From positions 62,001-126,000 of the forward strand of contig CALOBW010000055.1 in NCBI GenBank assembly GCA_942491525.1: DNA of 64,000 nt. The letters are read 5' to 3'. Made by a program: the position numbers and the translations under genes. This DNA is from CAYWBU01 sp942491525 (GTDB lineage: Bacteria > Desulfobacterota > Desulfomonilia > UBA1062). The notes under the pieces were generated by a model, which had not been told where the DNA came from, ran no database searches, and was given only the letters and a program-made list of their open reading frames with translations. Within the stretch, counting starts at the first letter, position 1. Each line of letters opens with the position of its first letter. Below, piece by piece: positions 34,367 to 43,650 of this stretch.

Positions 34367-35689
34367 TTACCTGTGCACGCACAGGCCGTGGACATCTTCA
34401 GCCGCCTCTTTGAGCAGCTCGCCCATGGTCGGGTGGGGGAAGAGCGGTTTCAGGAACTCTTCCACACTCAGGTTCTGGCTGATGGCCAGGGCGGCGGTTG
34501 AGATGAGCTCGGTGGCACAGGGCCCCATGATGGTCACGCGCTTGATGATGTCGAACTCGTCGCAGTGGATGGTGGCGAAGCCGTGATTCTCCTCTTTGGT
34601 GCGGGCGCGGCCCAGGCCGGCCACCGGGAAGGTGCCCGTTTTGCAGTCTTCGTCCGGGCTTAAGTCGCCGACCGAGGCGATCTCGGGGTTGGTGAAGATG
34701 ACCGACGGAATGTTGTCGTAGTGCATCTGGTCGCTCTGGCCGCAGATGTTGTTGACGGCAACCTCGGCCTCCTTGGCGGCGGTGTAGGCCAGGGTGTATT
34801 CGCCGGTCACGTCGCCGATGGCGTAGATGTTCGGCTGTGAGCTCTGCATGCGTTTGTCAACTTTGATGCCGCCGCCGGCGTTCAGCTCCAGGCTGTCCGC
34901 CCCGGCCGGCAGATTGGGCCTGCGGCCGATGGTCAGCAGGATCTTGTCGGCTGTTAGTTCGTCTCCGCCGTCGGTTTTTATCAGCAGCTGGCCATCCTGC
35001 TCGCTGATATCGGTGACCATGGTGGATGTATGGAACTTGATTTTGCGGCTGATCTTCTGCAGCTCGCCGGATACTTGCGGATCTTCATTGATCAGGATGC
35101 GCTCCATGGCCTCGATGACGCTGACCTTGGACCCCAGGGTGTTGAAGATGTGGGCCATCTCCATGCCGATCACGCCGCCGCCCACGATCACCAGGCTGGC
35201 GGGCAGCTCATCCAGGCTGAAGATCTCATTGCTGGTCAGCACGCCGCTATGGTTGAAGAGGGCCGGTTTTATGGGGCTGCCGCCGCTGGCAATGATGATG
35301 TTCTTGGCCTCAATGTTCTCGCCGCCCACCTTGATCAGGTTTGCGCCGAGCAGTTCGGCCTGATTGCTGTAGATGGTTACGTCATTGCTCTTGAGTAGGT
35401 GCTCAATGCCTTTGCCCAGGCGGCTGGTGACGCGCAGGGTGCGCTTATTCAGTTCGGCCATGTTGAGGCTGGCTTTTTCGGCTGCGATGCCGAATTTTTT
35501 GGCCTGGCCGATTTTTTCCAGCAGGTGGGTGCTCTCGGCCCAGGTCTTGGTCGGGATGCAGCCGCTGTTGGTGCAGGTGCCGCCGAACGGTCCGGCTTCG
35601 GCAATGGCGGTCTTGAGTCCCCTCTTGGCGCCCAGGATGGCGGCGGTGTAACCGCCGGGTCCGGCGCCGATTACAAACAGATCATACAT
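34367..35689 (-). CDS. lpd: Dihydrolipoyl dehydrogenase-like NAD(P)/FAD disulfide oxidoreductase
   Basis: 440 residues, somewhat shorter than the usual 465-475. FAD-binding 'VIGAGPGGYTAAILGA' (7-22), redox-active Cys39/Cys44 in 'GGTCTNSGCIPTK', NAD-binding 'VIVGGGVIGMEMAHIF', second FAD contact 'NIYAIGDVTGEYTLAYTA' and the C-terminal 'LFPHPTMGELLKEA' with the partner His. It should reoxidise lipoyl domains of a 2-oxoacid dehydrogenase or glycine cleavage complex, but none of their genes is here, so the partner is unknown. First gene of lpd-hisI-map. Confidence 0.9.
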   Translation of the reverse strand: MYDLFVIGAGPGGYTAAILGAKRGLKTAIAEAGPFGGTCTNSGCIPTKTWAESTHLLEKIGQAKKFGIAAEKASLNMAELNKRTLRVTSRLGKGIEHLLKSNDVTIYSNQAELLGANLIKVGGENIEAKNIIIASGGSPIKPALFNHSGVLTSNEIFSLDELPASLVIVGGGVIGMEMAHIFNTLGSKVSVIEAMERILINEDPQVSGELQKISRKIKFHTSTMVTDISEQDGQLLIKTDGGDELTADKILLTIGRRPNLPAGADSLELNAGGGIKVDKRMQSSQPNIYAIGDVTGEYTLAYTAAKEAEVAVNNICGQSDQMHYDNIPSVIFTNPEIASVGDLSPDEDCKTGTFPVAGLGRARTKEENHGFATIHCDEFDIIKRVTIMGPCATELISTAALAISQNLSVEEFLKPLFPHPTMGELLKEAAEDVHGLCVHR

Positions 35690-35862
35690 CTTCGATCTCC
35701 TACTATATGGTATCTATTGCTCATAACATACTGCACTCTAAAGGCCAGCTTTAATCGAGAAATAAAAGTTTGTTTGCTAACACTTTTAAGTGTATGGCAG
35801 AGAATTAGGAATAAAGAAATAAATGCAGAAGTCCGATATTAAGGATGCTTAGGAGGGACTCA

Positions 35863-37176
35863 ATGGAGTTTAGTTTTATTAATGAGGATGTGGATACAAC
35901 AATTAAATCGCTGGGCCAGCCGCGGATCGACTCTCCGGTTATGGGGGCGACTTTTGTTGATGAACATGAGAGTCTGGTAATCAATACGTCGCTGGCGAAC
36001 TTTGAGCGTCAGATGGCCGAGGGCCGTAAGCCGGCCACTTTTGAGATTGCCGGTCCGCGGGAGAAGATCTTTTTTGATCCCTCCAAGACCAAGTGCGCCA
36101 TCGTCACCTGCGGCGGCCTCTGTCCGGGCATCAATGATGTCATTAGGGGCGTGGTGCTGGAGCTCTTTCATATCTACGGGGTCAAGAATGTATTCGGTAT
36201 ACCCTACGGTTTGCAGGGATTCATTCCCAAGTACAAGCATTCGCTGATTGACCTTAATCCGGATACGGTCAGCACAATCCATGAACAGGGCGGCACCACT
36301 CTGGCATCGTCCCGCGGCGGACAGGATCCGGTCGAGATTGTGGATGCTCTGGAGCGTCTCAATATCAATCTGGTCTTTTTCATCGGCGGCGACGGCACCC
36401 TGAAGGCGGCTTCAACAGTTGCCCAGGAGGTTCTGGCGCGAGACTTTAAATGCTCGGTTATCGGCATTCCCAAAACCATCGATAACGATATCAGCTTTGT
36501 TTCCAAGACATTCGGTTTCGACACCGCGGTTGAAGAGACCAAGAAAATCATCCAGTGCGCCCATGTTGAGGCCAACGGTGCCCCCAACGGCATCGGGCTG
36601 GTCAAGGTTATGGGCCGCGATTCGGGCTTCATCGCTGCCACTGCCGCGCTCTCTCAGCGCGATGTAAATGTGGTGTTGGTGCCGGAGTCTGATTTTGATC
36701 TGGAAGGTCCGGCCGGACTCTTTGCGGTGCTTGAGCGGCGTCTTGAAAAACGCGGTCATGCCGTGGTTGTGGTGGCCGAGGGCGCCGGCACCAAGTTCTG
36801 GGACGACTCCCAGCGCAAGACGGATGCCTCTGGCAATGTGAAGCAGGGTGATATCGGTGTAATGATTAAGGACCGAATTTCCGAGTACTTTAAATCAAAG
36901 AACAAAGATATTAATTTGAAGTATATTGATCCGAGCTACATAATCAGAAGTGTGCCGGCCAATGCTTCGGATTCGGTTTTCTGTAACTTCCTGGCTCAGA
37001 TGGCGGTGCATGCCGGCATGAGCGGCAAGACCGACATGCTGATCGGCCTCTGGAATGATATGTATGTGCATATACCCATTGCATTGGCCACCCGCGAACG
37101 TAAAAAGATAGATGTGCATGGTCCGCTCTGGCGCAGTGTGCTTGAGTCGACTGGCCAGCCGTCGCTGAAAAATTAA
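35863..37176 (+). CDS. 6-phosphofructokinase, predicted ATP-dependent but PPi-type clade
   Basis: 437 residues from ATG 35863 (AGGAGGG site). Phosphorylates fructose 6-phosphate. An N-terminal extension of about 75 residues ('IDSPVMGATFVDEHE') precedes 'CGGLCPGIN' (83-91), 'GGDGT' (175-179), 'PKTIDND' (203-209) and 'MGRDSGFIA' from 250. The Gly in GGDGT predicts ATP as donor, while the Lys in PKTIDND is the PPi-enzyme residue. That mix and the length match the trypanosomatid/spirochaete-like group of PFKs, not the 320-residue allosteric enzyme. PEP/ADP allostery of the usual kind is therefore not expected. The acidic PopZ-like gene follows by 21 bases. Confidence 0.9.
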   Translation: MEFSFINEDVDTTIKSLGQPRIDSPVMGATFVDEHESLVINTSLANFERQMAEGRKPATFEIAGPREKIFFDPSKTKCAIVTCGGLCPGINDVIRGVVLELFHIYGVKNVFGIPYGLQGFIPKYKHSLIDLNPDTVSTIHEQGGTTLASSRGGQDPVEIVDALERLNINLVFFIGGDGTLKAASTVAQEVLARDFKCSVIGIPKTIDNDISFVSKTFGFDTAVEETKKIIQCAHVEANGAPNGIGLVKVMGRDSGFIAATAALSQRDVNVVLVPESDFDLEGPAGLFAVLERRLEKRGHAVVVVAEGAGTKFWDDSQRKTDASGNVKQGDIGVMIKDRISEYFKSKNKDINLKYIDPSYIIRSVPANASDSVFCNFLAQMAVHAGMSGKTDMLIGLWNDMYVHIPIALATRERKKIDVHGPLWRSVLESTGQPSLKN

Positions 37177-37197
37177 TATTTGTCATAAGGAGAAGAG

Positions 37198-38289
<1,092 letters not shown>

Positions 38290-38310
38290 TTGGTCGATTT
38301 AATCGGATTG

Positions 38311-38343
38311 AAGGCTCCGCTCGCAAGGGTGGGGCCTTTTTTG
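38311..38343 (+). terminator. Terminator after the PopZ-like gene
   Basis: AAGGCTCC (38311-38318) pairs with GGGGCCTT (38331-38338) with one G-U pair and a 12-base loop, running into TTTTTTG. It ends the pfk-PopZ-like unit before valS. Confidence 0.75.
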
Positions 38344-38405
38344 TGTCTCTTGCGCAGCCCTGTTTCCCATGCTATGGAGCCCATAGTCTAAAATGGAGGA
38401 GTAGT

Positions 38406-41015
38406 ATGCAGGAATACGATCCTAAAAATATTGAAGAGAAGTGGTATGAGCAGTGGCAGAACAGCGGCTATTTCCATGCCGATGAGAATGATGACACCAA
38501 GCCTACCTACAGCATAGTTATCCCGCCGCCCAACGTGACCGGCGTCTTGCACATGGGCCACGCCCTGAACAACACTTTGCAGGATATCATGATCCGCTAC
38601 AAGCGTATGGACGGCTTCAACACCCTCTGGATGCCGGGCACCGACCATGCCGGTATCGCCACCCAGAACGTGGTTGAGAAGTATTTGGCCAGCCAGGGCA
38701 AGTCGCGCAACGATCTGGGCAGAGACGCCTTTATTGAGCAGGTCTGGGAGTGGAAGGAGAAGCACGGCAACTCCATCTTCGGCCAGCTCAAGCGCCTGGG
38801 CGCCTCCTGCGACTGGGACAGGGCCCGCTTCACCATGGACGAGGGCCTCTCCAAGGCCGTGCGCAAGGTCTTTGTGACCCTCTACAACGAGGATCTGATC
38901 TACCGCAGCGACTACATCGTCAACTGGTGCCCGCGCTGTCACAGCGCCCTCTCCGACCTGGAAGTTGAGCATGAGGATGAGAACAGCTTCCTCTGGCACA
39001 TGCGCTATCCGCTGGCCGACGGCAGCGGCGAGGTTGTGGTGGCCACCACCCGCCCCGAGACCATGCTGGGTGATACCGCCGTGGCCGTCAACCCCCATGA
39101 CGAGCGCTACAAAGATATGATCGGCAAGGAGGTCATCCTGCCCATCGTCAACAAGAAGATCCCGATCGTGGCCGACCACATGGTCGACGTCGAGTTCGGT
39201 ACCGGTGCGGTCAAGATCACCCCGGCCCACGATCTTAACGACTATGAGACCGGCAAGCGCCACGACCTGGAGCTGGTTGTGATCATGGACCCCTCCGGCA
39301 TCATGAATGAGAATGCCGGCCCCTACAAGGGACTCGATCGTTTCGAGTGCCGTAAACAGATCGAGATCGACCTGCAGGAGCAGGGCTTCCTGGTCGAGAA
39401 GACCGAGTACACCGTGCCGGCCGGAACCTGCTACCGCTGCAAGACCGTTATCGAACCCTACCTCTCAAAGCAGTGGTTCGTTAAGATCAAGCCCATGGCT
39501 GAAGAGGCTGTTCTGGCTGTCCGCGAAGGCGACACCAAGATCCTGCCCCAGCAGTGGGAGAAGGTCTACTATGAGTGGATGGAGAACATCCGCGACTGGT
39601 GCATCTCGCGCCAGATCTGGTGGGGCCACCGCATCCCGGCCTGGTTCTGCGCCGACTGCGGCGAGATCACCGTTAGTGAGGCCGATGCAACGACCTGCAG
39701 CAAATGTGGCTCAACCAACATTGAGCAGGATACCGACGTGCTCGACACCTGGTTCTCATCCGGTCTCTGGCCCTTCTCAACCATGGGCTGGCCCGAGCAG
39801 ACCCCGGAACTGGCCAAGTTCTACCCCACCAGCGTGCTGATCACCGGCTTCGATATCCTCTTCTTCTGGGTGGCCCGCATGATGATGATGGGCGGCAAGT
39901 TCATGGGCGAGGTGCCCTTCAAGGATGTCTACCTGCACGCCCTGGTGCGTGACGAGAACGGCCAGAAGATGAGCAAGTCCAAGGGCAACGTCATCGACCC
40001 CATCGTTGAGATGGACAAGTACGGCGCCGATGCCTTCCGCTTCACCATGACCGCCTTTGCCGCCATGGGCCGCGATGTGCGTCTGAGCGAAAAGCGCATC
40101 CAGGGCTACCGCTTTTTCATCAACAAGATCTGGAACGCCGGCAAATTTGTTCTCTCCAACATCGAGGGCTACAACCCCGACGGCGTCGACCCCGCAACTT
40201 TGAAGTTCAGCCCGGCCGACAAGTGGATTCTGACCGAGCTCAACAAGACCATTAAGGATGTGCGCGAGGCGCTGGACGGCTACCGCTTCAATGAGGTGGC
40301 AGACACCCTCTACCACTTCACCTGGAACATGTTCTGCTCCTGGTACATTGAGCTCTCCAAGCCGCTCAAGGATGCCCCCGCCACCCAGTGGACCCTCTAT
40401 TACGTGCTCAAGAGCGTGCTCGAGATGCTGCACCCGGTCATCCCGTTCGTCACCGAGGAGATCTGGCAGCAGCTGCCCGGCAGCAAGCCCGACTCCATCA
40501 TGATCGCCAGCTTCCCCGAGGTTGACGAACAGCTTAACTTTGCTGCCGATGCCGCCAAGATGGACACCATCATCGAGGTTATCACCGGCGTGCGCTCCAT
40601 CCGCGGTGAGAGCAACATCTCGCCCTCGGTCAAGCTCAACACCGTCTTCAAGGTCAGCGATGCCGACAGAGCTCTGATTGAGGAGTGTGAGATCTATATC
40701 CATGAGATCGCCAGAGTAGCCGACATCTCATTCATCAGCGGCGAAAGACCGGCCAAGAGCGCCGCGGCCGTCACCGGCAATATTGAAATTTATGTACCGC
40801 TTGAAGGTGTAATTGATATTGCCGCCGAGCTCGACCGCCTCAATAAGCAGATTGGCAAGGTTGAGAAGGAGCTGGAGAAGAAGAATAAGAAGCTCAGCAA
40901 CGAAGGCTTCCTGGCCAAGGCCAAGCCCGAGGTTGTCGAGCAGCAGAAGAGCGAGAAGGCCGAGCTGGAGTTTAAGCTTGAGAAGCTGCAGCAGGCTAAG
41001 AGTATTCTGGATTAA
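38406..41015 (+). CDS. valS: Valyl-tRNA synthetase
   Basis: 869 residues from ATG 38406 (GGAGG 7 bases ahead). Class Ia synthetase. HIGH-type motif 'LHMGH' at 48-52 inside 'PPPNVTGVLHMGHALNNT', editing domain with 'TTRPETMLGDTAVAVNP', 'WCISRQIWWGHRIPAW', KMSKS at 521-525, the anticodon-binding domain and a C-terminal coiled coil ('LDRLNKQIGKVEKELEKKNKKL') that contacts tRNA-Val. Everything expected is present. No T-box or other leader structure is seen upstream beyond the terminator of the previous unit. Confidence 0.98.
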   Translation: MQEYDPKNIEEKWYEQWQNSGYFHADENDDTKPTYSIVIPPPNVTGVLHMGHALNNTLQDIMIRYKRMDGFNTLWMPGTDHAGIATQNVVEKYLASQGKSRNDLGRDAFIEQVWEWKEKHGNSIFGQLKRLGASCDWDRARFTMDEGLSKAVRKVFVTLYNEDLIYRSDYIVNWCPRCHSALSDLEVEHEDENSFLWHMRYPLADGSGEVVVATTRPETMLGDTAVAVNPHDERYKDMIGKEVILPIVNKKIPIVADHMVDVEFGTGAVKITPAHDLNDYETGKRHDLELVVIMDPSGIMNENAGPYKGLDRFECRKQIEIDLQEQGFLVEKTEYTVPAGTCYRCKTVIEPYLSKQWFVKIKPMAEEAVLAVREGDTKILPQQWEKVYYEWMENIRDWCISRQIWWGHRIPAWFCADCGEITVSEADATTCSKCGSTNIEQDTDVLDTWFSSGLWPFSTMGWPEQTPELAKFYPTSVLITGFDILFFWVARMMMMGGKFMGEVPFKDVYLHALVRDENGQKMSKSKGNVIDPIVEMDKYGADAFRFTMTAFAAMGRDVRLSEKRIQGYRFFINKIWNAGKFVLSNIEGYNPDGVDPATLKFSPADKWILTELNKTIKDVREALDGYRFNEVADTLYHFTWNMFCSWYIELSKPLKDAPATQWTLYYVLKSVLEMLHPVIPFVTEEIWQQLPGSKPDSIMIASFPEVDEQLNFAADAAKMDTIIEVITGVRSIRGESNISPSVKLNTVFKVSDADRALIEECEIYIHEIARVADISFISGERPAKSAAAVTGNIEIYVPLEGVIDIAAELDRLNKQIGKVEKELEKKNKKLSNEGFLAKAKPEVVEQQKSEKAELEFKLEKLQQAKSILD

Positions 41016-41036
41016 GAAGTATTGATTGGAAATGGG

Positions 41037-41069
41037 AAGGCCGGGCTGATTTTAGTCCGGCCTTTTTTG
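41037..41069 (+). terminator. Terminator after valS
   Basis: An 11-bp stem (41037-41047 with 41054-41064, one G-U pair), a 6-base loop GATTTT and then six Ts. It starts 21 bases after the valS stop. Confidence 0.9.
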
Positions 41070-41074
41070 TCTTT

Positions 41075-41120
41075 GTGAGGAGCGTAGCGACGAAGTAATC
41101 TGATTGCCGCGCTTCGCTCC
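41075..41120. repeat. Palindromic repeat of the GAGGAGCGAAGCGACG type (degenerate copy)
   Basis: GGAGCGTAGCG (41079-41089) and CGCTTCGCTCC (41110-41120) form an 11-bp inverted repeat with one mismatch around CGAAGTAATC. I recognise this core from dispersed palindromes that are common in unrelated bacterial genomes, where it typically reads GAGGAGCGAAGCGACG with AAGCAATC after it. Only one copy is seen in this window, next to the AT-rich orphan gene. Confidence 0.6.
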
Positions 41121-41138
41121 CCGAAACGAATGGGTACG

Positions 41139-41660
41139 TTAGTTGAAAAATTGTCCAAGGAAATCTGAGTGAATCCGACCGATTTCATTGTATGTTGTTA
41201 CTAGAAATTTGGGGTAAAAAATCCAAAACTCGTTAGGGTTCTGAGAGTCCCTGCCTATTTCTAGGTGATAAGTTTGAGTCTGAGTTACTATTCTTACTGG
41301 AACTTTTGAGATCGGAGATGAGTTGTGAGGGCGCATTCTTTGGATTTTATTGAAATCTGCAAGAGCATGTGCCGTGTCTACCTTTCTATGATTAATCTCG
41401 ATTGTAATTTCAAGTGGTCGAAGCACTTCGAGGGTGTTTAAGAATTCATTGTATCCATGAGTCTTAATTGTTGAAAATAGAGACATTGTAAGAATGCAAG
41501 TTATGATAAAGATGGTTGTGACGACCCAATGTTGTTTGTCTCCTAAATTTTGATTCTGTTGGTTAGACAATGCGTATTTAAACCAAGATACAAATGTGGC
41601 AGGCGCAAGGATTATTGTAACAATTAAGGTTAGAATGGCTATTATGTCAATTATGATCAT
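41139..41660 (-). CDS. AT-rich orphan membrane protein, unrecognised
   Basis: 173 residues; no family recognised. Two predicted membrane helices (about 2-24 and 45-65) are followed by a soluble C-terminal domain of about 105 residues with a beta-rich look ('LEITIEINHRKVD', 'KVPVRIVTQTQTYHLEIG', 'EFWIFYPKFLVTTY'). Base composition is far more AT-rich than the neighbours, codon use is A/T-ending, and there is no good ribosome site, all pointing to recent acquisition. It stands alone between a palindromic repeat and putP. It could be a cargo gene of a mobile element no longer present, or a decaying gene. Confidence 0.55.
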   Translation of the reverse strand: MIIIDIIAILTLIVTIILAPATFVSWFKYALSNQQNQNLGDKQHWVVTTIFIITCILTMSLFSTIKTHGYNEFLNTLEVLRPLEITIEINHRKVDTAHALADFNKIQRMRPHNSSPISKVPVRIVTQTQTYHLEIGRDSQNPNEFWIFYPKFLVTTYNEIGRIHSDFLGQFFN

Positions 41661-41742
41661 TGATATAATAGTTACATATCAGATAGTTATAATCAATGGT
41701 GAAGCTTAATTGATATGGTGGGGCTGGGGGGTAGAAGTTGTG

Positions 41743-41766
41743 AAGGCCGGGCAAAAGCCTGGCCTT
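41743..41766 (-). terminator. Possible terminator after putP
   Basis: AAGGCCGGGC (41743-41752) and GCCTGGCCTT (41757-41766) form a 10-bp stem with one G-U pair and an AAAA loop, a few bases past the putP stop on the minus strand. There is no clear T-run after it, so assignment is tentative. Confidence 0.45.
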
Positions 41767-41771
41767 ACAAT

Positions 41772-43238
41772 TTAAGCTTTCTCAGCCCTAATAATCTCCC
41801 TAACCTCATCAAACTCATCCAAAACGTCCTGATTATCCTGCTTAAAGTAGAAGTTCAGCACGAAGATGGTCAGCGCGTTGGCCGCAAAGCCGGGTACGAT
41901 CTCGTACATGTATGAACCGAGGCCGAAATTTTTCCAGGCGATCAGAGTAACGGTGCCGATCACCATGCCGCCCAGGGCTGCCTGCCAGGAGGTGCGGCGC
42001 GAGAAGAGGGCGGCCAGCACCAGGGGGCCGAAGGCAGCACCGAGGCCGCCCCAGGCGTAGGCCACCAGGCCGAGGACGGTGTTGTCGGGCTTGAGGGCCA
42101 GCGAGAGGGCCACCACCGAGATGATGACCACGAAGGCGCGCCCGGCAATGATCAGCTCGCGCTCGCTGGCGTGCTTCTTGACCACCTTCTTGTAGAAGTC
42201 TTCGGTCAGGGTGGAGGATGATACCAGCAGCTGGGAGTCGATGGTGGACATGATGGCGGCCAGGATGCCGGCCAGCAGGATGCCGCCGACCCAGGGGTTG
42301 AAGAGTTCGCGGATCATGTTGATGAAGACCTTCTCGGCGTCCATCTCGACGCCGGCGAACATGGGGATGCCGATCAGGCCGACGAAGACGGCGCCGGTCA
42401 GCGAGACGAAGACCCAGACGATGGCGATGGCCATGGACTGGGGCAGCTTTTTGATGCTCTCGATGCTCATGAAGCGCGCCAGGATGTGGGGCTGGCCGAA
42501 GTAGCCCAGGCCCCAGGCCATGGTGGATATGATGGCCATGAGGGTGATCTTGTCGCCAAAGAGACCGGTGCTGACCTCTTTGGCCTGCATGGCGGCAGTC
42601 ATTGCGTCCCAGCCGCCCACATTGTTAAGCGCCATGACCGGCACGACGGTGATGGCCACGAACATCAGGGCGCCCTGCAGCAGGTCGGTCCAGCAGACGG
42701 CCAGGAAGCCGCCCAGGAAGGTGTAGAGCATGATAACTACGGTGCCGGCGATCACGGCGGTGGCATACTCGATGCCGAACATGGACTCAAAGAGCTTGCC
42801 GGCGGCCACCAGGCCGGATGAGGCGTAGATGGTGAAGAAGATCAGGGTGATGATGGATGAGATGATGCGCAGCAGGCCGCTGGGGTCGCGGAAGCGTTCG
42901 CCGAAGAAGGAAGAGAGGGTCATGGAGTCGGTCTGCTGGGTATAGACGCGCAGGCGTGCCGCCACAAACTGCCAGTTCAAAACGGTGCCGATGAAGAGGC
43001 CGATGGCGATCCAGCTCTCGGATACGCCGCTCAGGAAGACCGCGCCGGGCAGACCCATCAGCAGCCAGCCGCTCATGTCGGAGGCCTGGGCCGAGAGGGC
43101 CGTGACCCAGGAGCCCATGCCGCGGCCGCCCAGCAGGTAGTCGCCGATGTCGTTAGTCTGTTTGTAGAAATAGATGCCGATAGCCATCAGGATTACGAAG
43201 TAGATGCCGAAGGTAACCAATGCTTGGATGCTGATCAT
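41772..43238 (-). CDS. putP: Sodium/proline symporter
   Basis: 488 residues, about 13 membrane helices, solute:sodium symporter family. It imports proline with Na+ across the inner membrane. PutP-type blocks: 'GGRGMGSWVTALSAQASDMSGWLLMGLPGAVF' with the sodium-site Ser/Asp region, 'RLRVYTQQTDSMTLSSFFGERF', 'GLGYFGQPHILARFM' and 'LAAIMSTIDSQLLVSSSTLTEDFY'. The 'DMSGWLLMG' and 'QPHI..RFM' signatures separate it from pantothenate and glucose carriers. No putA lies nearby. It appears monocistronic. Confidence 0.93.
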   Translation of the reverse strand: MISIQALVTFGIYFVILMAIGIYFYKQTNDIGDYLLGGRGMGSWVTALSAQASDMSGWLLMGLPGAVFLSGVSESWIAIGLFIGTVLNWQFVAARLRVYTQQTDSMTLSSFFGERFRDPSGLLRIISSIITLIFFTIYASSGLVAAGKLFESMFGIEYATAVIAGTVVIMLYTFLGGFLAVCWTDLLQGALMFVAITVVPVMALNNVGGWDAMTAAMQAKEVSTGLFGDKITLMAIISTMAWGLGYFGQPHILARFMSIESIKKLPQSMAIAIVWVFVSLTGAVFVGLIGIPMFAGVEMDAEKVFINMIRELFNPWVGGILLAGILAAIMSTIDSQLLVSSSTLTEDFYKKVVKKHASERELIIAGRAFVVIISVVALSLALKPDNTVLGLVAYAWGGLGAAFGPLVLAALFSRRTSWQAALGGMVIGTVTLIAWKNFGLGSYMYEIVPGFAANALTIFVLNFYFKQDNQDVLDEFDEVREIIRAEKA

Positions 43239-43344
43239 GCGTGCTCCTCAAAAGTTGATTTTCCCGGGGAGCGTATAACGTTTGCCTAGGTTGGCTCAAG
43301 CAAAAACGAACACTTGATCGCAAGCGTATGAAATGCCTTTTGTT

Positions 43345-43617
43345 TTATGACACCTCGGCCTGCCGGTCGAGGGCGGCGTTGCGGTAGTAGAAGCAGATGT
43401 CGATGAATACCAGCAGCCCGTTCATGACGTAGAGCACGATGACAAAGTCCATGTTGTAGTAGACCTTGTGCAGGGTGCCGGCGATGTAGCCGACTAAGAT
43501 GATGCAGAGGAAGGGCAGGCTCTTGCCCTTGGATGTGCGCGACTGCCAGGACTTGTAGATGGATGAGGGCCAGGCGGCGCCGAAACAGACCAGCATTATG
43601 ATTTCGAAGATACTCAT
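43345..43617 (-). CDS. SemiSWEET-like PQ-loop membrane protein
   Basis: 90 residues and three membrane helices (about 4-18, 36-50, 58-78). The first helix runs into 'FGAAWPSSIYKSWQSRTSKGKS', a PQ-loop-like motif with a Pro kink. The size equals the three-helix half-transporter SemiSWEETs, which dimerise to carry sugars. Whether this one carries sugar is unproven. Same strand as the TIGR03545 gene before it, 33 bases away, and ahead of putP by 106 bases in which I see nothing. Confidence 0.7.
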   Translation of the reverse strand: MSIFEIIMLVCFGAAWPSSIYKSWQSRTSKGKSLPFLCIILVGYIAGTLHKVYYNMDFVIVLYVMNGLLVFIDICFYYRNAALDRQAEVS

Positions 43618-43650
43618 GGGGCTTCTCTTACTACTAATTCTGCCGGCCTG

